Assembly: GCF_023149035.1 (NCBI RefSeq)
Contig: NZ_JAHXMY010000002.1
Location: 806,001-870,000 of the forward strand
Length of the DNA: 64,000 bases
Origin: Microbacterium sp. EYE_78
GTDB lineage: Bacteria > Actinomycetota > Actinomycetes > Actinomycetales > Microbacteriaceae
Direction: 5' to 3'
The translations under genes were made by a program, and so were the position numbers. Position 1 is the first letter of the stretch. Every line of letters begins with the position of its first letter. Under the pieces are notes generated by a model, which ran no database searches, was not told the origin of the DNA, and was given only the letters and a program-made list of their open reading frames with translations. This document shows, one piece after another, positions 23,445-31,863 of this stretch.

Positions 23445-24101
23445 TCAGGACGCGCGGAAGCGGACGTCGACCGACGCGGCGATGACGACCGGGGCGGGGG
23501 CGAATGCGAACCCCGCCGGCGACGCATCCATCGCCGCCTTCGCGAAGAGGCGCTCGCTCTGCGCGCCCGGCTCGGTCCCCGCCAGCAGCCCTGCGTCGGC
23601 GATCTCGATCGGCTCCACGGCCGCCCTGCCGGCGGCTCCCGCGTATCCGGTGGCGCGCTCCCACGCGTCGCCGATGGCCGACGTCGCGGCCTCGCGCTCC
23701 GCGTGCGAGCGGGTCTCTGCCCGCAGATCCCACTGCACCGAATGGATGCGGTGACGCTCGTCCGCTGCGACGGCGTCGAGCCAGCCCGAGACCGCTCCCG
23801 GATCTGCGAAGACCGCCGCCACCCGGATCTCGGCGTGGTGGACGAGGCTCGAGGACGGCCCGGCATCCGTCCACGGCCGATCGGACCAGACGGTCGCGTC
23901 GCCCGCGGACCACTCCTCGACGACGCCGCGGTCTCGGAGAGCCTCGAGGGATGCCCGCAGCGACGCGGCGGCCGTCGTCGCGGTCGCCACGACGTCGACC
24001 CGCTCCGGTCCGTCCGCCACGGCCGACACGCTGACGGTCGCCCGCTCCGGTCGGTGCTCGCTGCGGCTCGTGCCACGGACGGTGATGATCAGTTCGGTCA
24101 T
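23445..24101 (-). CDS. SIMPL (DUF541) domain protein (218 aa)
   Basis: Begins TELIITVRGTSRSEHRPERATVSVSAVADG, the typical first strand of SIMPL proteins, with a C-terminal VVIAASVDVRFRA strand. No signal peptide, so a cytoplasmic version. Overlaps the small SH3-like gene upstream (ATGA); third gene of an operon with the SDR gene. Biochemical role unknown. Confidence 0.75.
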   Translation of the reverse strand: MTELIITVRGTSRSEHRPERATVSVSAVADGPERVDVVATATTAAASLRASLEALRDRGVVEEWSAGDATVWSDRPWTDAGPSSSLVHHAEIRVAAVFADPGAVSGWLDAVAADERHRIHSVQWDLRAETRSHAEREAATSAIGDAWERATGYAGAAGRAAVEPIEIADAGLLAGTEPGAQSERLFAKAAMDASPAGFAFAPAPVVIAASVDVRFRAS

Positions 24102-24313
24102 GGTCGAACGCTACGCGGTGCCGGCGGTGGGGGCACCTCTCGGGCGGCGATGACCGCACCTCGGGGGATCCGCTCGATCCCGCGCTTGCCGTCCACGACC
24201 GCGTCGACCGCGTCGACCGACAGCAGCTCTCCCAGCGCGTCCGTCGCCTGCCCGGACGGCAGGATGTACCGGATCACGACCCGTCGGCCCGGCTCGGGAA
24301 GCTGCCTCACCAT
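24098..24313 (-). CDS. Stand-alone Rv0428c-like SH3 domain (71 aa)
   Basis: RRVVIRYILPSGQATDALGELLSVD, then RIPRGAVIAAREVPPPP, matches the N-terminal SH3-like domain that precedes GNAT acetyltransferases of the Rv0428c type. Here it is alone, with no acetyltransferase domain following. Overlaps the SDR stop. May be a detached regulatory domain. Confidence 0.6.
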   Translation of the reverse strand: MVRQLPEPGRRVVIRYILPSGQATDALGELLSVDAVDAVVDGKRGIERIPRGAVIAAREVPPPPAPRSVRP

Positions 24314-25785
24314 CGACCGGGGGCGTAGTTCTTCAGGAAGACACCGAAGAGGTCCTCACCCGCTTCGCCTCGGACGATCGGGTCGTACACCCGCGCGGCG
24401 CCGTCGACGAGGTCGAGCGGGGCGTGGAAGCCTTCCTCCGCGAGGCGGATCTTGGTCGGGTGCGGACGCTCGTCGGTGATCCATCCGGTGTCGACGCTCG
24501 TCATCAGGATCCCGTCGGTCTCGAACATCTCGCGGGCGCTGGTCCGGGTCAGCATGTTGACGGCGGCTTTCGCCATGTTCGTGTGCGGATGCCCCGCGCC
24601 CTTATAGCCGCGGCCGAACACACCCTCCATCGCGCTCACGTTGACGACGTAGGTGCGGCGGGCGGAGCTTGCTGCCAGCGCGGCGCGCAGACGTGAGACG
24701 AGGAGGAAGGGCGCCGTGGTGTTGGCGAGCTGCACCTCGAGCATCTCGAGCGGATCGACCTGTTCGACGCGCTGCACCCAGGAGTTGGTGTCCGCGGTGT
24801 CGGGGAGCAGGCCACCCGCGTCGATGGCGGTGCCTGCTGCGAGGCGTTCGAGTGAACTCGCGCCCGGCGCGAGGGCCTCGCGGACGAGTCGTCCGACCGG
24901 CGCCGTCGGTGCGTCCAGCAGGGGGTGGGGCGCGAACGACCCGCTCAGGGCACGAGGGTGCCGTTCCGCGCTGTGTCCGTACGTCCGCAGTGCGGGGAGG
25001 ATGCCGTCGGGGAGGGGCTCCGCCTCGGCGTCGACGAGGGGCTGGTACGCCCGCGGCGATCGGCGCACCGTCTGCGTCGCGTTGTTGATGAGGATGTCGA
25101 GCGGACCGGCCGCCGCGACGTCGTCGGCGAGCGCCACGACCTGGGCGGGGTCGCGCAGGTCGATGCCGACGACGGTGAGCCGGTGCATCCACTCCGACGC
25201 GTCCGGAAGGCTCTGGAAGCGGCGGGCGGCGTCGCGCGGGAAGCGCGTCGTGATCGTCGTCTCGGCGCCGTCACGCAACAGCCGCAACGCGATGTACATG
25301 CCGATCTTCGCGCGCCCCCCGGTGAGCAGGGCGCGCCGACCGGTGAGGTCCGTGCGGGCGTCGCGCTTGGCGTGACTGAGGGCCGCGCAATCGGGGCAGA
25401 GCTGATGATAGAAGGCATCGACGCGTGTATACGGCTGCTTGCATATGTAGCAGTCGCGAGCCCGCCGCAGTGTGCCCGCGGACGGTGCCGTGATCCGCGC
25501 CGCGATGGGGATGCCGCGCGTCTCGTCGTCGATGCGGTCGGGGGCGCCGGTGGCGGTCGCAGCGATCACGGCGCGGTCGGCGGCCGCCTCGCTGTCTCGG
25601 ATCTCGCGACGTCGCTGGCGACGCGCGGCCTTCACCATCGCCGCCGATGCGTTGCGCAGGAGGAGGATGTCGGGGTGGTCCGAGGGCAGCGTGGGCGCGA
25701 CCGCCAGGACGCGGAGGGTCACCGCCAGATCGTCGGGATCGATCCCGAGGGCGTCAGAGGGCGCGGGCGCGGTGTCGGGAAGCAC
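24307..25785 (-). CDS. Large SDR-family oxidoreductase with Cys-rich insert (492 aa)
   Basis: The SDR Rossmann core starts near residue 155 (GRRALLTGGRAKIGMYIALRLL); ILINNATQTV corresponds to the NNAG motif, and the active-site region is NVSAMEGVF...YKGAGHPHTNMAKAA. It is preceded by about 150 residues containing a probable zinc knuckle (CYICKQPY and CPDC), unusual for this family. An insertion sits between the NNAG and catalytic segments. Cofactor NAD(P); substrate unknown. First gene of the operon with 24098 and 23445. Confidence 0.8.
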   Translation of the reverse strand: MLPDTAPAPSDALGIDPDDLAVTLRVLAVAPTLPSDHPDILLLRNASAAMVKAARRQRRREIRDSEAAADRAVIAATATGAPDRIDDETRGIPIAARITAPSAGTLRRARDCYICKQPYTRVDAFYHQLCPDCAALSHAKRDARTDLTGRRALLTGGRAKIGMYIALRLLRDGAETTITTRFPRDAARRFQSLPDASEWMHRLTVVGIDLRDPAQVVALADDVAAAGPLDILINNATQTVRRSPRAYQPLVDAEAEPLPDGILPALRTYGHSAERHPRALSGSFAPHPLLDAPTAPVGRLVREALAPGASSLERLAAGTAIDAGGLLPDTADTNSWVQRVEQVDPLEMLEVQLANTTAPFLLVSRLRAALAASSARRTYVVNVSAMEGVFGRGYKGAGHPHTNMAKAAVNMLTRTSAREMFETDGILMTSVDTGWITDERPHPTKIRLAEEGFHAPLDLVDGAARVYDPIVRGEAGEDLFGVFLKNYAPGRW

Positions 25786-25831
25786 ACGGAATTCTACGTC
25801 GGATCGCCTGTGAGCCTGTTAGCGTGCTGAG

Positions 25832-26266
25832 GTGACGACGCCGGATGCCGCGGGATACCGTCCTCCCGACGCGGCGACGCGGCCCGTCATCGAAGTCTCC
25901 GCAGCGGTCATCCGCGATCGGCACGGGCGGCTGCTCCTGGTGCGCAAGGCCGGCACGACTGCCTTCATGCAGCCGGGCGGCAAGCCCGAGCCCGGTGAGA
26001 GTGCAGCGGAGACCTTGTCGCGTGAACTCGAGGAGGAGCTGGGACTGCGGATCGCGCCGGCGTCGCTCCGGAGTGTCGGCACCTTCCGGGCGGCTGCGGC
26101 CAACGAAGCGGGCCACGACGTCGTCGCCGCGGTCTTCGACGCGGAGCTCGGTTCGCAGGAGCCTCGGATCGCCGCCGAGATCGCGGAACTCCGATGGGCC
26201 TCCGCCGAGGACGCTGAGGTCCTCGACATCGCGCCGCTCGCCCGGCGGTTCTTCCTCACCGTGTGA
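25832..26266 (+). CDS. Nudix hydrolase (144 aa)
   Basis: Complete Nudix box from GGKPEPGESA through RELEEELGL (about residues 50-72). The core strand VIEVSAAVIRDRHGRLLLVRK precedes it. Cleaves a nucleoside diphosphate-linked substrate; which one cannot be told. Starts at GTG, divergent from the SDR gene by 46 bp. Confidence 0.88.
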   Translation: MTTPDAAGYRPPDAATRPVIEVSAAVIRDRHGRLLLVRKAGTTAFMQPGGKPEPGESAAETLSRELEEELGLRIAPASLRSVGTFRAAAANEAGHDVVAAVFDAELGSQEPRIAAEIAELRWASAEDAEVLDIAPLARRFFLTV

Positions 26267-26399
26267 GATCCGCCAGACCGATCCTCCGGTGCGCGATGGC
26301 ACAGCGCATCGTGACCGTCAACCCCCTCAGGCGGGGTGAGGTCCGGTCGTAGACCTGTGCTCCACCGGCTGACACCGGTCGGCTGTCGAGAGGAGCAAC

Positions 26400-27164
26400 A
26401 TGTCGGACATCACATCAGGTGACGTCAGCGAGACGCGCGGATCGGATGCGGGCGGCACCGCGTCGACCGCGGCGCACGAGGCGCGGGACGTGGCATCCAC
26501 GGCCGGGCACGAGGCGGGGCGCGTCGCCGCCACCGCGAAGGACGAGGCGGGCGCCGTCGCACACGAGGTCGCCGGCCAGGCCCGAGAGCTCTATCACCAG
26601 ACGCAGGGCGAGCTCCGCGAGCAGGCCGCGCGTCAGCAGGAGCGCGTCGCGTCCGGCCTCCAGGCATTGGCCAGTCAGCTCGGGTCGATGGCGGACGGGG
26701 CCGACCAGCAGGGTGTGGCGACGGACCTGGTCCGTCAGGTGTCGGCTCGAGCCGGCGACGTCGGGCACTGGCTCGGCGACCGCGACCCGGGAACCCTGCT
26801 CAGCGACGTGAAGTCCTTCGCGCGTCGGAAGCCCGGTGTGTTCATCGGCGTCGCCGCACTGGCGGGCCTCGCCGCCGGACGCTTGACCCGCGCGCTCGCG
26901 CAGGGCGCGCCCACGGCAGGCGACACTGCGACAGGCCGCGCCGGCGCATCCCCGGCGGCGACGGGAGCAGCCTCCGCTCCTGTGCAGGACCATGCCACGC
27001 CGGTGCAGGAGCGTGCCGGCTACGTTCCCCCCGCCATCCCGCCCGTGGGCGGTGGCCAGGTGGCGCCGGCGGGGGTCGCGCCGGTGTACGACCGAACGCA
27101 GGCGGAACGCGACGGCGCACCGTTCATCCCGGGAGGCGACGATGACCGACGCGACGCGTTCTGA
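26400..27164 (+). CDS. Alanine-rich helical membrane-associated protein (254 aa)
   Basis: The N-terminal 100 residues consist of AHEARDVASTAGHEAGRVAA-like repeats resembling LEA or apolipoprotein-type amphipathic helices. One hydrophobic segment follows (PGVFIGVAALAGLAAGRL), then a Pro/Ala/Gly-rich tail. First gene of an envelope operon with a holin-like and a DUF3618 protein. GAGAGGAG precedes the ATG. Likely stress- or membrane-related. Confidence 0.7.
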   Translation: MSDITSGDVSETRGSDAGGTASTAAHEARDVASTAGHEAGRVAATAKDEAGAVAHEVAGQARELYHQTQGELREQAARQQERVASGLQALASQLGSMADGADQQGVATDLVRQVSARAGDVGHWLGDRDPGTLLSDVKSFARRKPGVFIGVAALAGLAAGRLTRALAQGAPTAGDTATGRAGASPAATGAASAPVQDHATPVQERAGYVPPAIPPVGGGQVAPAGVAPVYDRTQAERDGAPFIPGGDDDRRDAF

Positions 27165-27573
27165 TCACCCGACGCCGTCCGAGCAGCGGGCGGCGTCCGC
27201 GTCCCTGGGCGATCTGCTCAGCGAGGTGACAGGTGACCTGTCGACGCTCATGCGACAGGAGCTCGCGCTCGCGCGGGCGGAGCTGAAGCAGTCCGCGACC
27301 AACGCGGGCAAGGGCGCCGGGATGCTGGGCGGCGCGGGGTATGCGGCGCTCATGGCGGTGTTCTTCCTGTCCGTCGCGCTGTGGTGGGCGCTCGGTCAGC
27401 TCGTGGGCCTCGGATGGTCCGCGGTCATCGTGGCCGTCCTGTGGGGAGTGATCGGCGCGGTCCTCTTCGTGGTCGGCAAGAAGCAGTTGCAGAAGGTCGA
27501 GGGTGCCCCGCAGACGGTGGACACCCTCAAGCGCATCCCCGATGCGGTGAAGAGAAACGAGGAGAACCGATGA
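27142..27573 (+). CDS. DUF1469 / holin-superfamily membrane protein (143 aa)
   Basis: SLGDLLSEVTGDLSTLMRQELALARAEL is the DUF1469 helix, followed by two membrane helices (GYAALMAVFFLSVALWWAL and GWSAVIVAVLWGVIGAVLF) and a charged tail. Despite the 'phage holin' family label it is a core envelope gene. Overlaps both neighbours. Confidence 0.82.
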   Translation: MTDATRSDHPTPSEQRAASASLGDLLSEVTGDLSTLMRQELALARAELKQSATNAGKGAGMLGGAGYAALMAVFFLSVALWWALGQLVGLGWSAVIVAVLWGVIGAVLFVVGKKQLQKVEGAPQTVDTLKRIPDAVKRNEENR

Positions 27574-28145
27574 GCGACCAGACCCCCGAACAGATCCGCG
27601 CCGAGATCGAGCGCACCCGCGGCGAGCTCGGCTCCGACGTCGACGCCCTCGCCGACAAGGTGAATCCGTCGAAGGCGGTGCACCGGCAGACGTCCAAGGT
27701 GACAGGCGCATTCCGCTCCGCGCGTGAGAAGGTCATGGGCGCAGCCGACGACGCAGGTGGCTCGGTGTCGGGCGCGGCCTCCTCTGCCGCGCACCACGTC
27801 GCCGACGCCGGACACACGGTGGTGCGCAAGGCCGAGGGCAACCCTCTCGCGGTCGGACTGATCGCCTTCGGTGCCGGGCTCCTCGCGGCATCCCTCATCC
27901 CGGCGTCGACGAAGGAACGCGAACTCGCTGACCAGGTCAAGGATGCGGCGCAGCCGCTCGTGGACGAGGCGCAGTCCGTCGTGAAGGACGTCGGGGAGCA
28001 TCTGAAGGAGCCGGCTCAGGATGCTGCCGCGGCCGTGAAGGACACCGCGCAGGACGCCGCCCAGCACGTGAAGGCGGAGGCGACGGATTCCGCGCAGACG
28101 GTCACCGACCGCGCCCAGGACGCGAAGGACAACGTCCAGTCGTGA
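27570..28145 (+). CDS. DUF3618 protein (191 aa)
   Basis: The N-terminal motif PEQIRAEIERTRGELGSDVDALADKVNP defines DUF3618. A membrane segment (NPLAVGLIAFGAGLLAASLIP) and a repetitive KDAAQ/VKDTAQDAAQ helical tail follow. Usual partner of DUF1469 proteins in actinobacteria. Followed by a strong terminator. Confidence 0.82.
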   Translation: MSDQTPEQIRAEIERTRGELGSDVDALADKVNPSKAVHRQTSKVTGAFRSAREKVMGAADDAGGSVSGAASSAAHHVADAGHTVVRKAEGNPLAVGLIAFGAGLLAASLIPASTKERELADQVKDAAQPLVDEAQSVVKDVGEHLKEPAQDAAAAVKDTAQDAAQHVKAEATDSAQTVTDRAQDAKDNVQS

Positions 28146-28151
28146 CAGACC

Positions 28152-28190
28152 GGCGGTCGGTGCGGGGGAGCAGCGCCCGCACCGACCGCC
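28152..28190 (+). terminator. Terminator of the envelope operon
   Basis: Perfect 15-bp stem (GGCGGTCGGTGCGGG at 28152-28166, complement at 28176-28190), 7 bp after the DUF3618 stop. Confidence 0.8.
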
Positions 28191-28319
28191 TCTTCGCGTC
28201 CGGCGCCGCGGAATGGCGCGGCCTCCTCATCCGTTGTAGTCTGAGATGCTCGGGTGCGAGAGCCTCGGGATATGACAACTCCACAGTGCGACAACGGTCC
28301 ACACGCCGACAGGCGCCAC

Positions 28320-28692
28320 GGGGATGATCGGTTTCGACATCGCCTGTGACTCTGCGGGAAGCGGGCCGAGGATGCAGGGTTATCTCGTTAACGATCTCTG
28401 CGAACCAATAACTGCCGATAAGAAGCAGTCTGACTTCGCCCTCGCTGCCTGAGCAGCGAGCCCGAGTCCGTCAGTCCGTGACTGATCCCGTCACGGTTCC
28501 TGGCGTCATCTAAGGGATCTTGCTGAGTGACGTCGCCTGAGCGTCACTCGGGACTTTTCTCAGGCTGGGCCCGTCGACTTATGTGTCTGTACTGAATGTC
28601 GGGGCCGAGCAGAACGCCTTCTACAGACTGCGCCCGGAGAAGACGCCGTCTCCCAGCGATGGACGGGGGTTCGATTCCCCCCATCTCCACGA
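28320..28692 (+). ncRNA. ssrA: Transfer-messenger RNA (tmRNA)
   Basis: The 5' end GGGGATGATCGGTTTCGACA and the 3' end GGGGGTTCGATTCCCCCCAT-CTCCA form the tRNA-like domain; GGGGATG pairs with CATCTCC. The tag reading frame ends AAGCAGTCTGACTTCGCCCT then CGCTGCCTGA, giving a peptide ending KKQSDFALAA. The middle holds pseudoknot-like hairpins. Rescues stalled ribosomes with SmpB, encoded 5 kb upstream. The 3' end is set by pairing and may differ by a few bases. Confidence 0.95.
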
Positions 28693-28709
28693 ACCGTTGT
28701 CGCCGCACC

Positions 28710-28740
28710 AGAGCCTCCGATCATCCCGACCGGGGGCTCT
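28710..28740 (+). terminator. Terminator after tmRNA
   Basis: Stem AGAGCCTCCG / CGGGGGCTCT with one wobble pair and an 11-nt loop, followed by TTGTG. Confidence 0.7.
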
Positions 28741-28748
28741 TGTGCGTT

Positions 28749-29315
28749 TCAGCCCAGATCGATGAGGTCGAGGCCCTGTCGGGTGTCGGACACCTCGACC
28801 CAGCCGTCGCCGAAGAGGTAGGTCATGCCGTAGCCCTCGTCATCGAGCCGCAGCGCGAACGCCGGGTCCTCCGTGACCATCACTCCCGTGCCCGTCTCCT
28901 CGCGGAGCCACCCCTCCGACACGAGTGCGGCCTGGATCTCCGCGGCGTCGGCGGTCGTGATGGGAGCCCAGCCGAACAGCACGAGATCGTCGTTCGTCGG
29001 AGACGAGAAGTCGCCCCAGGTGCACGCGGTCCCGGTCGGGAGCTCGAGGTCGAGGATGACGAAGGGGTCTTCACGCACGGTCCAGCCGGTGGCCTGGAAC
29101 GAGTCGACCGTGGCGTCCTCGAGCATGTTCTCGCAGGTGACGTCCTCGGGCGCGATGGTCGGTGCCGGGACGGGGGCGGATGCCGTCGGCTGCGGCGCGG
29201 TCGGATCCGGCCCCGCGGGCGGGGTCGCCGCCGGCGCGCATCCTGCTGCCCCGAGCGTGCCCACGACGATCGCGAGGAGGATGCCGCTGCGCGCGGCGCG
29301 TCGCGTCGGCCTCAC
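28749..29315 (-). CDS. Lipoprotein of unknown function (188 aa)
   Basis: Lipobox GAAGC after a short hydrophobic signal, a Pro/Ala/Thr linker, then a domain with VTCENMLEDATVDSF and TACTWGDF, whose two cysteines may pair. No family name assigned. GTG 29315 overlaps the hisN-like stop (GTGA). Confidence 0.7.
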   Translation of the reverse strand: MRPTRRAARSGILLAIVVGTLGAAGCAPAATPPAGPDPTAPQPTASAPVPAPTIAPEDVTCENMLEDATVDSFQATGWTVREDPFVILDLELPTGTACTWGDFSSPTNDDLVLFGWAPITTADAAEIQAALVSEGWLREETGTGVMVTEDPAFALRLDDEGYGMTYLFGDGWVEVSDTRQGLDLIDLG

Positions 29316-30157
29316 GCGCGGAGGGTCTCGAGGACGGTCTCGTGCAACAGTCCGTTGGACGCCAGCGAGGACCGGGCGGACAGGGTCTCGATACCGTCGA
29401 TGTCGGTGAAGCGGCCGCCCGCCTCGAGCACGATCGGGACGTGGGCGGCGATGTCGTACTCGCGGACGTCGAACTCCGCCACGACCTCGAGCCGTCCCTC
29501 CGCGAGCAGCATGTACGGCCAGGCGTCGCCGTACCCACGGTCGCGCCACACCGCCCGGGTGAGTCGCAGCAGATCGTCCGTCCGGCCTGCGGCATCCCAC
29601 TGTCCGATGCTCTGGAAGCTCACGCTGGCGCGGTCCAGCGTGGAGACGTCGCTCGTGGCGATGCGCCGCTCCCGGCCCGCGGACGTCCGTGTCCACGCGC
29701 CGTGGCCTGTGGCCGCCCACCAGCGCCGGCCGATCGCGGGCTGACTCACGACCCCGACCCGCGGGATGCCGTCGACGGTCAGCGCGATGAGGGTCGCCCA
29801 CATCGGGATGCCCTTCAGGTAGTTCGCGGTGCCGTCGATCGGATCGATGATCCACTGCCTCGAGCCGCTCCCCGACACGCCGTACTCCTCCCCGAAGACC
29901 CCGTCCTCGGGGCGCTCAGCGGCGAGGATCCCCCGGATCGCCCGCTCCGTCGCGAGGTCCGCCTCCGTCACGTGCGTCGCGTCCGCCTTGGTGCGCACGT
30001 CGAGATCGGGGGCGTCGAACCGTGCCATCGAGGCGGCGTCGGCTGCGTCGGCGATCCGGAGTGCGAGCTCGAGATCGGCACCGAGCTCCTCGTCGGCGCG
30101 CCCCCCGGAGGAGGGTGCGGTCCACGGTGTCGGCGAGGCGGCGGAAGTCACCCCCAC
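29312..30157 (-). CDS. hisN: Inositol monophosphatase family, probable histidinol-phosphatase
   Basis: 281 aa. Metal-site motifs FGEEYG (88-93) and WIIDPIDGT (102-110), plus the later region VWRDRGYGDAWPYMLLAEGRLEVV and YDIAAHVPIVLEAGG. Actinobacteria use an IMPase-family HisN for histidinol phosphate, and the GYGDAWPY segment fits that subgroup, although other sugar-phosphate substrates are possible. GTG 30157 or 30151 could start it. Confidence 0.75.
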   Translation of the reverse strand: MGVTSAASPTPWTAPSSGGRADEELGADLELALRIADAADAASMARFDAPDLDVRTKADATHVTEADLATERAIRGILAAERPEDGVFGEEYGVSGSGSRQWIIDPIDGTANYLKGIPMWATLIALTVDGIPRVGVVSQPAIGRRWWAATGHGAWTRTSAGRERRIATSDVSTLDRASVSFQSIGQWDAAGRTDDLLRLTRAVWRDRGYGDAWPYMLLAEGRLEVVAEFDVREYDIAAHVPIVLEAGGRFTDIDGIETLSARSSLASNGLLHETVLETLRA

Positions 30158-30266
30158 AGGATAGTCGCGACGCCTCGGTGCGGACCGAGCGCGACGGCTG
30201 CCCCGATTCGCGTTCCCTCTGATCGTGATGCTAGTGTTGACCCTCGGTTCGAGTTCTTCGGATCAC

Positions 30267-30339
30267 GCACCTCTAGCTCAATCGGCAGAGCAACTGACTC
30301 TTAATCAGTGGGTTCTGGGTTCGAGTCCCAGGGGGTGCA
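30267..30339 (+). tRNA. tRNA-Lys (CTT)
   Basis: Acceptor GCACCTC pairs with GGGGTGC. The anticodon loop CTCTTAA gives CTT, and the T-loop TTCGAGT is present. CCA is not encoded. Confidence 0.96.
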
Positions 30340-30344
30340 CGGAC

Positions 30345-30388
30345 GGCCCCCGATCCGCTCTCGCCAGCGGTTCGGGGGCCTTCTTCAT
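30345..30388 (+). terminator. Terminator after tRNA-Lys
   Basis: Long stem GGCCCCCGATCCGCT / AGCGGTTCGGGGGCC with one mismatch, then TTCTTCATT. Confidence 0.75.
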
Positions 30389-30406
30389 TCCCGAGCCAGG
30401 CCCGGG

Positions 30407-31405
30407 TCAGAGCCACCGCTTGCGCTTGAACACCGCGTACAGGACGGCTGAGCTCGCCACCATCATGCCGAGGGCCATGGGGTAGCCGAACGCCCAGTGC
30501 AGCTCGGGCATGTTGTCGAAGTTCATGCCGTAGATCGTGCCCACGAGGGTAGGTCCGAAGAGGATCGCCGCCCAGCCCGAGATCTTCTTCACCTGCTCGT
30601 TCTGCTCCAGCGATGTGTCCGTCTGACGTTGCGTCACGAGGGTGGAGTGCACCGTCAACGCGTTGTCGAGGATCGATCGGAACGCGACGATGCGCTCGTT
30701 GAGTCGGATCGCGTGATCCTGCACGTCTCGGAGGGAACGCTGCAGCTCGATGTCGACCCCGTACTTGTCCGACCCCTGCAGGAGTCGGTCGAGCATGTCG
30801 GTCAGCGGGAGCGTGGATTTGTGGAGCCCGATGACCTCTCGGGCGAGCGCATAGATGCGTTGCGACAGTGAGCCGTCGGCGCCGCTGAACAGTGCTTCCT
30901 CGATCTCGTCGATGTCGTCCTCCACCCCTGAGGCGACGGGGGAGTACTCGTCGACGACCTGATCGAGGATCGCGTACAGGACCGCTTCGGGACCCATGCG
31001 CAGCAGATCGGGCTGCTCCTCCATGCGGGATCGCACCTGCGAGAGGTCGGGGGAGTCGGCGTGGCGGACGGTGACCACGAAGTCGGGCCCCACGAAGACG
31101 TGCAGCTCTCCGAACGACACCGACTCCGTCCGGTCGTCGTAGCGCGCGGGACGCAGCACCACGAACAGCACGTCGCCGTAGCGCTCGAGTTTCGCGCGCT
31201 GATGTCCGGCCAGGGCGTCCTCCACTGCGAGTGGATGCAGCGAGAACTCGTCCGCGACCGCAGCCACTTCGTCCTCGGTCGGTCGGAACAGGCCGATCCA
31301 CGCCATCCCGTGATGCCTGCGGGTGTGTTCGAACGTCTCGCTGAGACTCGACGGGTTCTCGATGCGGCGGCCGTCCACATACACGGCGTTGTCGACGATG
31401 GGCAC
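30407..31405 (-). CDS. corA: CorA-type magnesium/cobalt channel (332 aa)
   Basis: Cytoplasmic alpha/beta domain followed by a long helix and two C-terminal membrane helices, with the diagnostic YGMNFDNMPEL loop between them and a basic KRKRWL end. Full length. Single gene, reading toward tRNA-Lys from the other strand. Confidence 0.93.
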   Translation of the reverse strand: MPIVDNAVYVDGRRIENPSSLSETFEHTRRHHGMAWIGLFRPTEDEVAAVADEFSLHPLAVEDALAGHQRAKLERYGDVLFVVLRPARYDDRTESVSFGELHVFVGPDFVVTVRHADSPDLSQVRSRMEEQPDLLRMGPEAVLYAILDQVVDEYSPVASGVEDDIDEIEEALFSGADGSLSQRIYALAREVIGLHKSTLPLTDMLDRLLQGSDKYGVDIELQRSLRDVQDHAIRLNERIVAFRSILDNALTVHSTLVTQRQTDTSLEQNEQVKKISGWAAILFGPTLVGTIYGMNFDNMPELHWAFGYPMALGMMVASSAVLYAVFKRKRWL

Positions 31406-31464
31406 GATCGATTCTCTGCCCGAGGCAGCGGACGGATGCGGCGCCGCGCCGCGCCGTGGTCAGC

Positions 31465-31845
31465 TCAGCCGAGCGTGGGGCGCAGTTCCGCCTCGACGGC
31501 GTCGATGGTGGCGGGCGTCACCTGCCAGCGGGAGGCATCCGAGTCTTCGAAGGTGATCTCGTACGCCTTCACGTCGCGATCGAACTGGACGAGGAACTTC
31601 ACCGGGAGGGGCTGGCCGTCGGGGTACCGGTCGGCGAGGTACGCCTCGACCGACGGGATCAGCAGTGAGGGGCGCGCGGTGATGGCCGACACCTCACCGC
31701 CCGGCGAGTAGGCAAAGCCGGAGATGGCGCTCAACCGCCCGCCGCCGAGGCTGATGACCATGGAGAGGGATTTCCAGTCCTCCCGCGCCCCCATCATGTT
31801 CGTGACGATGGCGCGGACGAGGTCAGCGGTGGGGTCGGTGGACAT
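31465..31845 (-). CDS. Candidate immunity protein of toxin module 2 (126 aa)
   Basis: Directly after the nuclease toxin (18 bp). A small alpha/beta protein (DLVRAIVTNMMGAREDWKSL, VEAYLADRYPDG, VKFLVQFDRDVKAYEITF) without catalytic motif and with no signal peptide, the usual features of a cytoplasmic immunity protein. GAAGGAG precedes the ATG. Family not identified. Confidence 0.55.
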   Translation of the reverse strand: MSTDPTADLVRAIVTNMMGAREDWKSLSMVISLGGGRLSAISGFAYSPGGEVSAITARPSLLIPSVEAYLADRYPDGQPLPVKFLVQFDRDVKAYEITFEDSDASRWQVTPATIDAVEAELRPTLG

Positions 31846-31863
31846 GTCGCTCCTTCGAGACGA

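Noticed and set aside
27142-27573. Phage holin
   Set aside because: It is a DUF1469 envelope protein in a core operon with DUF3618; no phage genes are nearby.
28583-28765. Short open frame inside the tmRNA region
   Set aside because: It overlaps the 3' tRNA-like domain and terminator of ssrA; no sign of coding.
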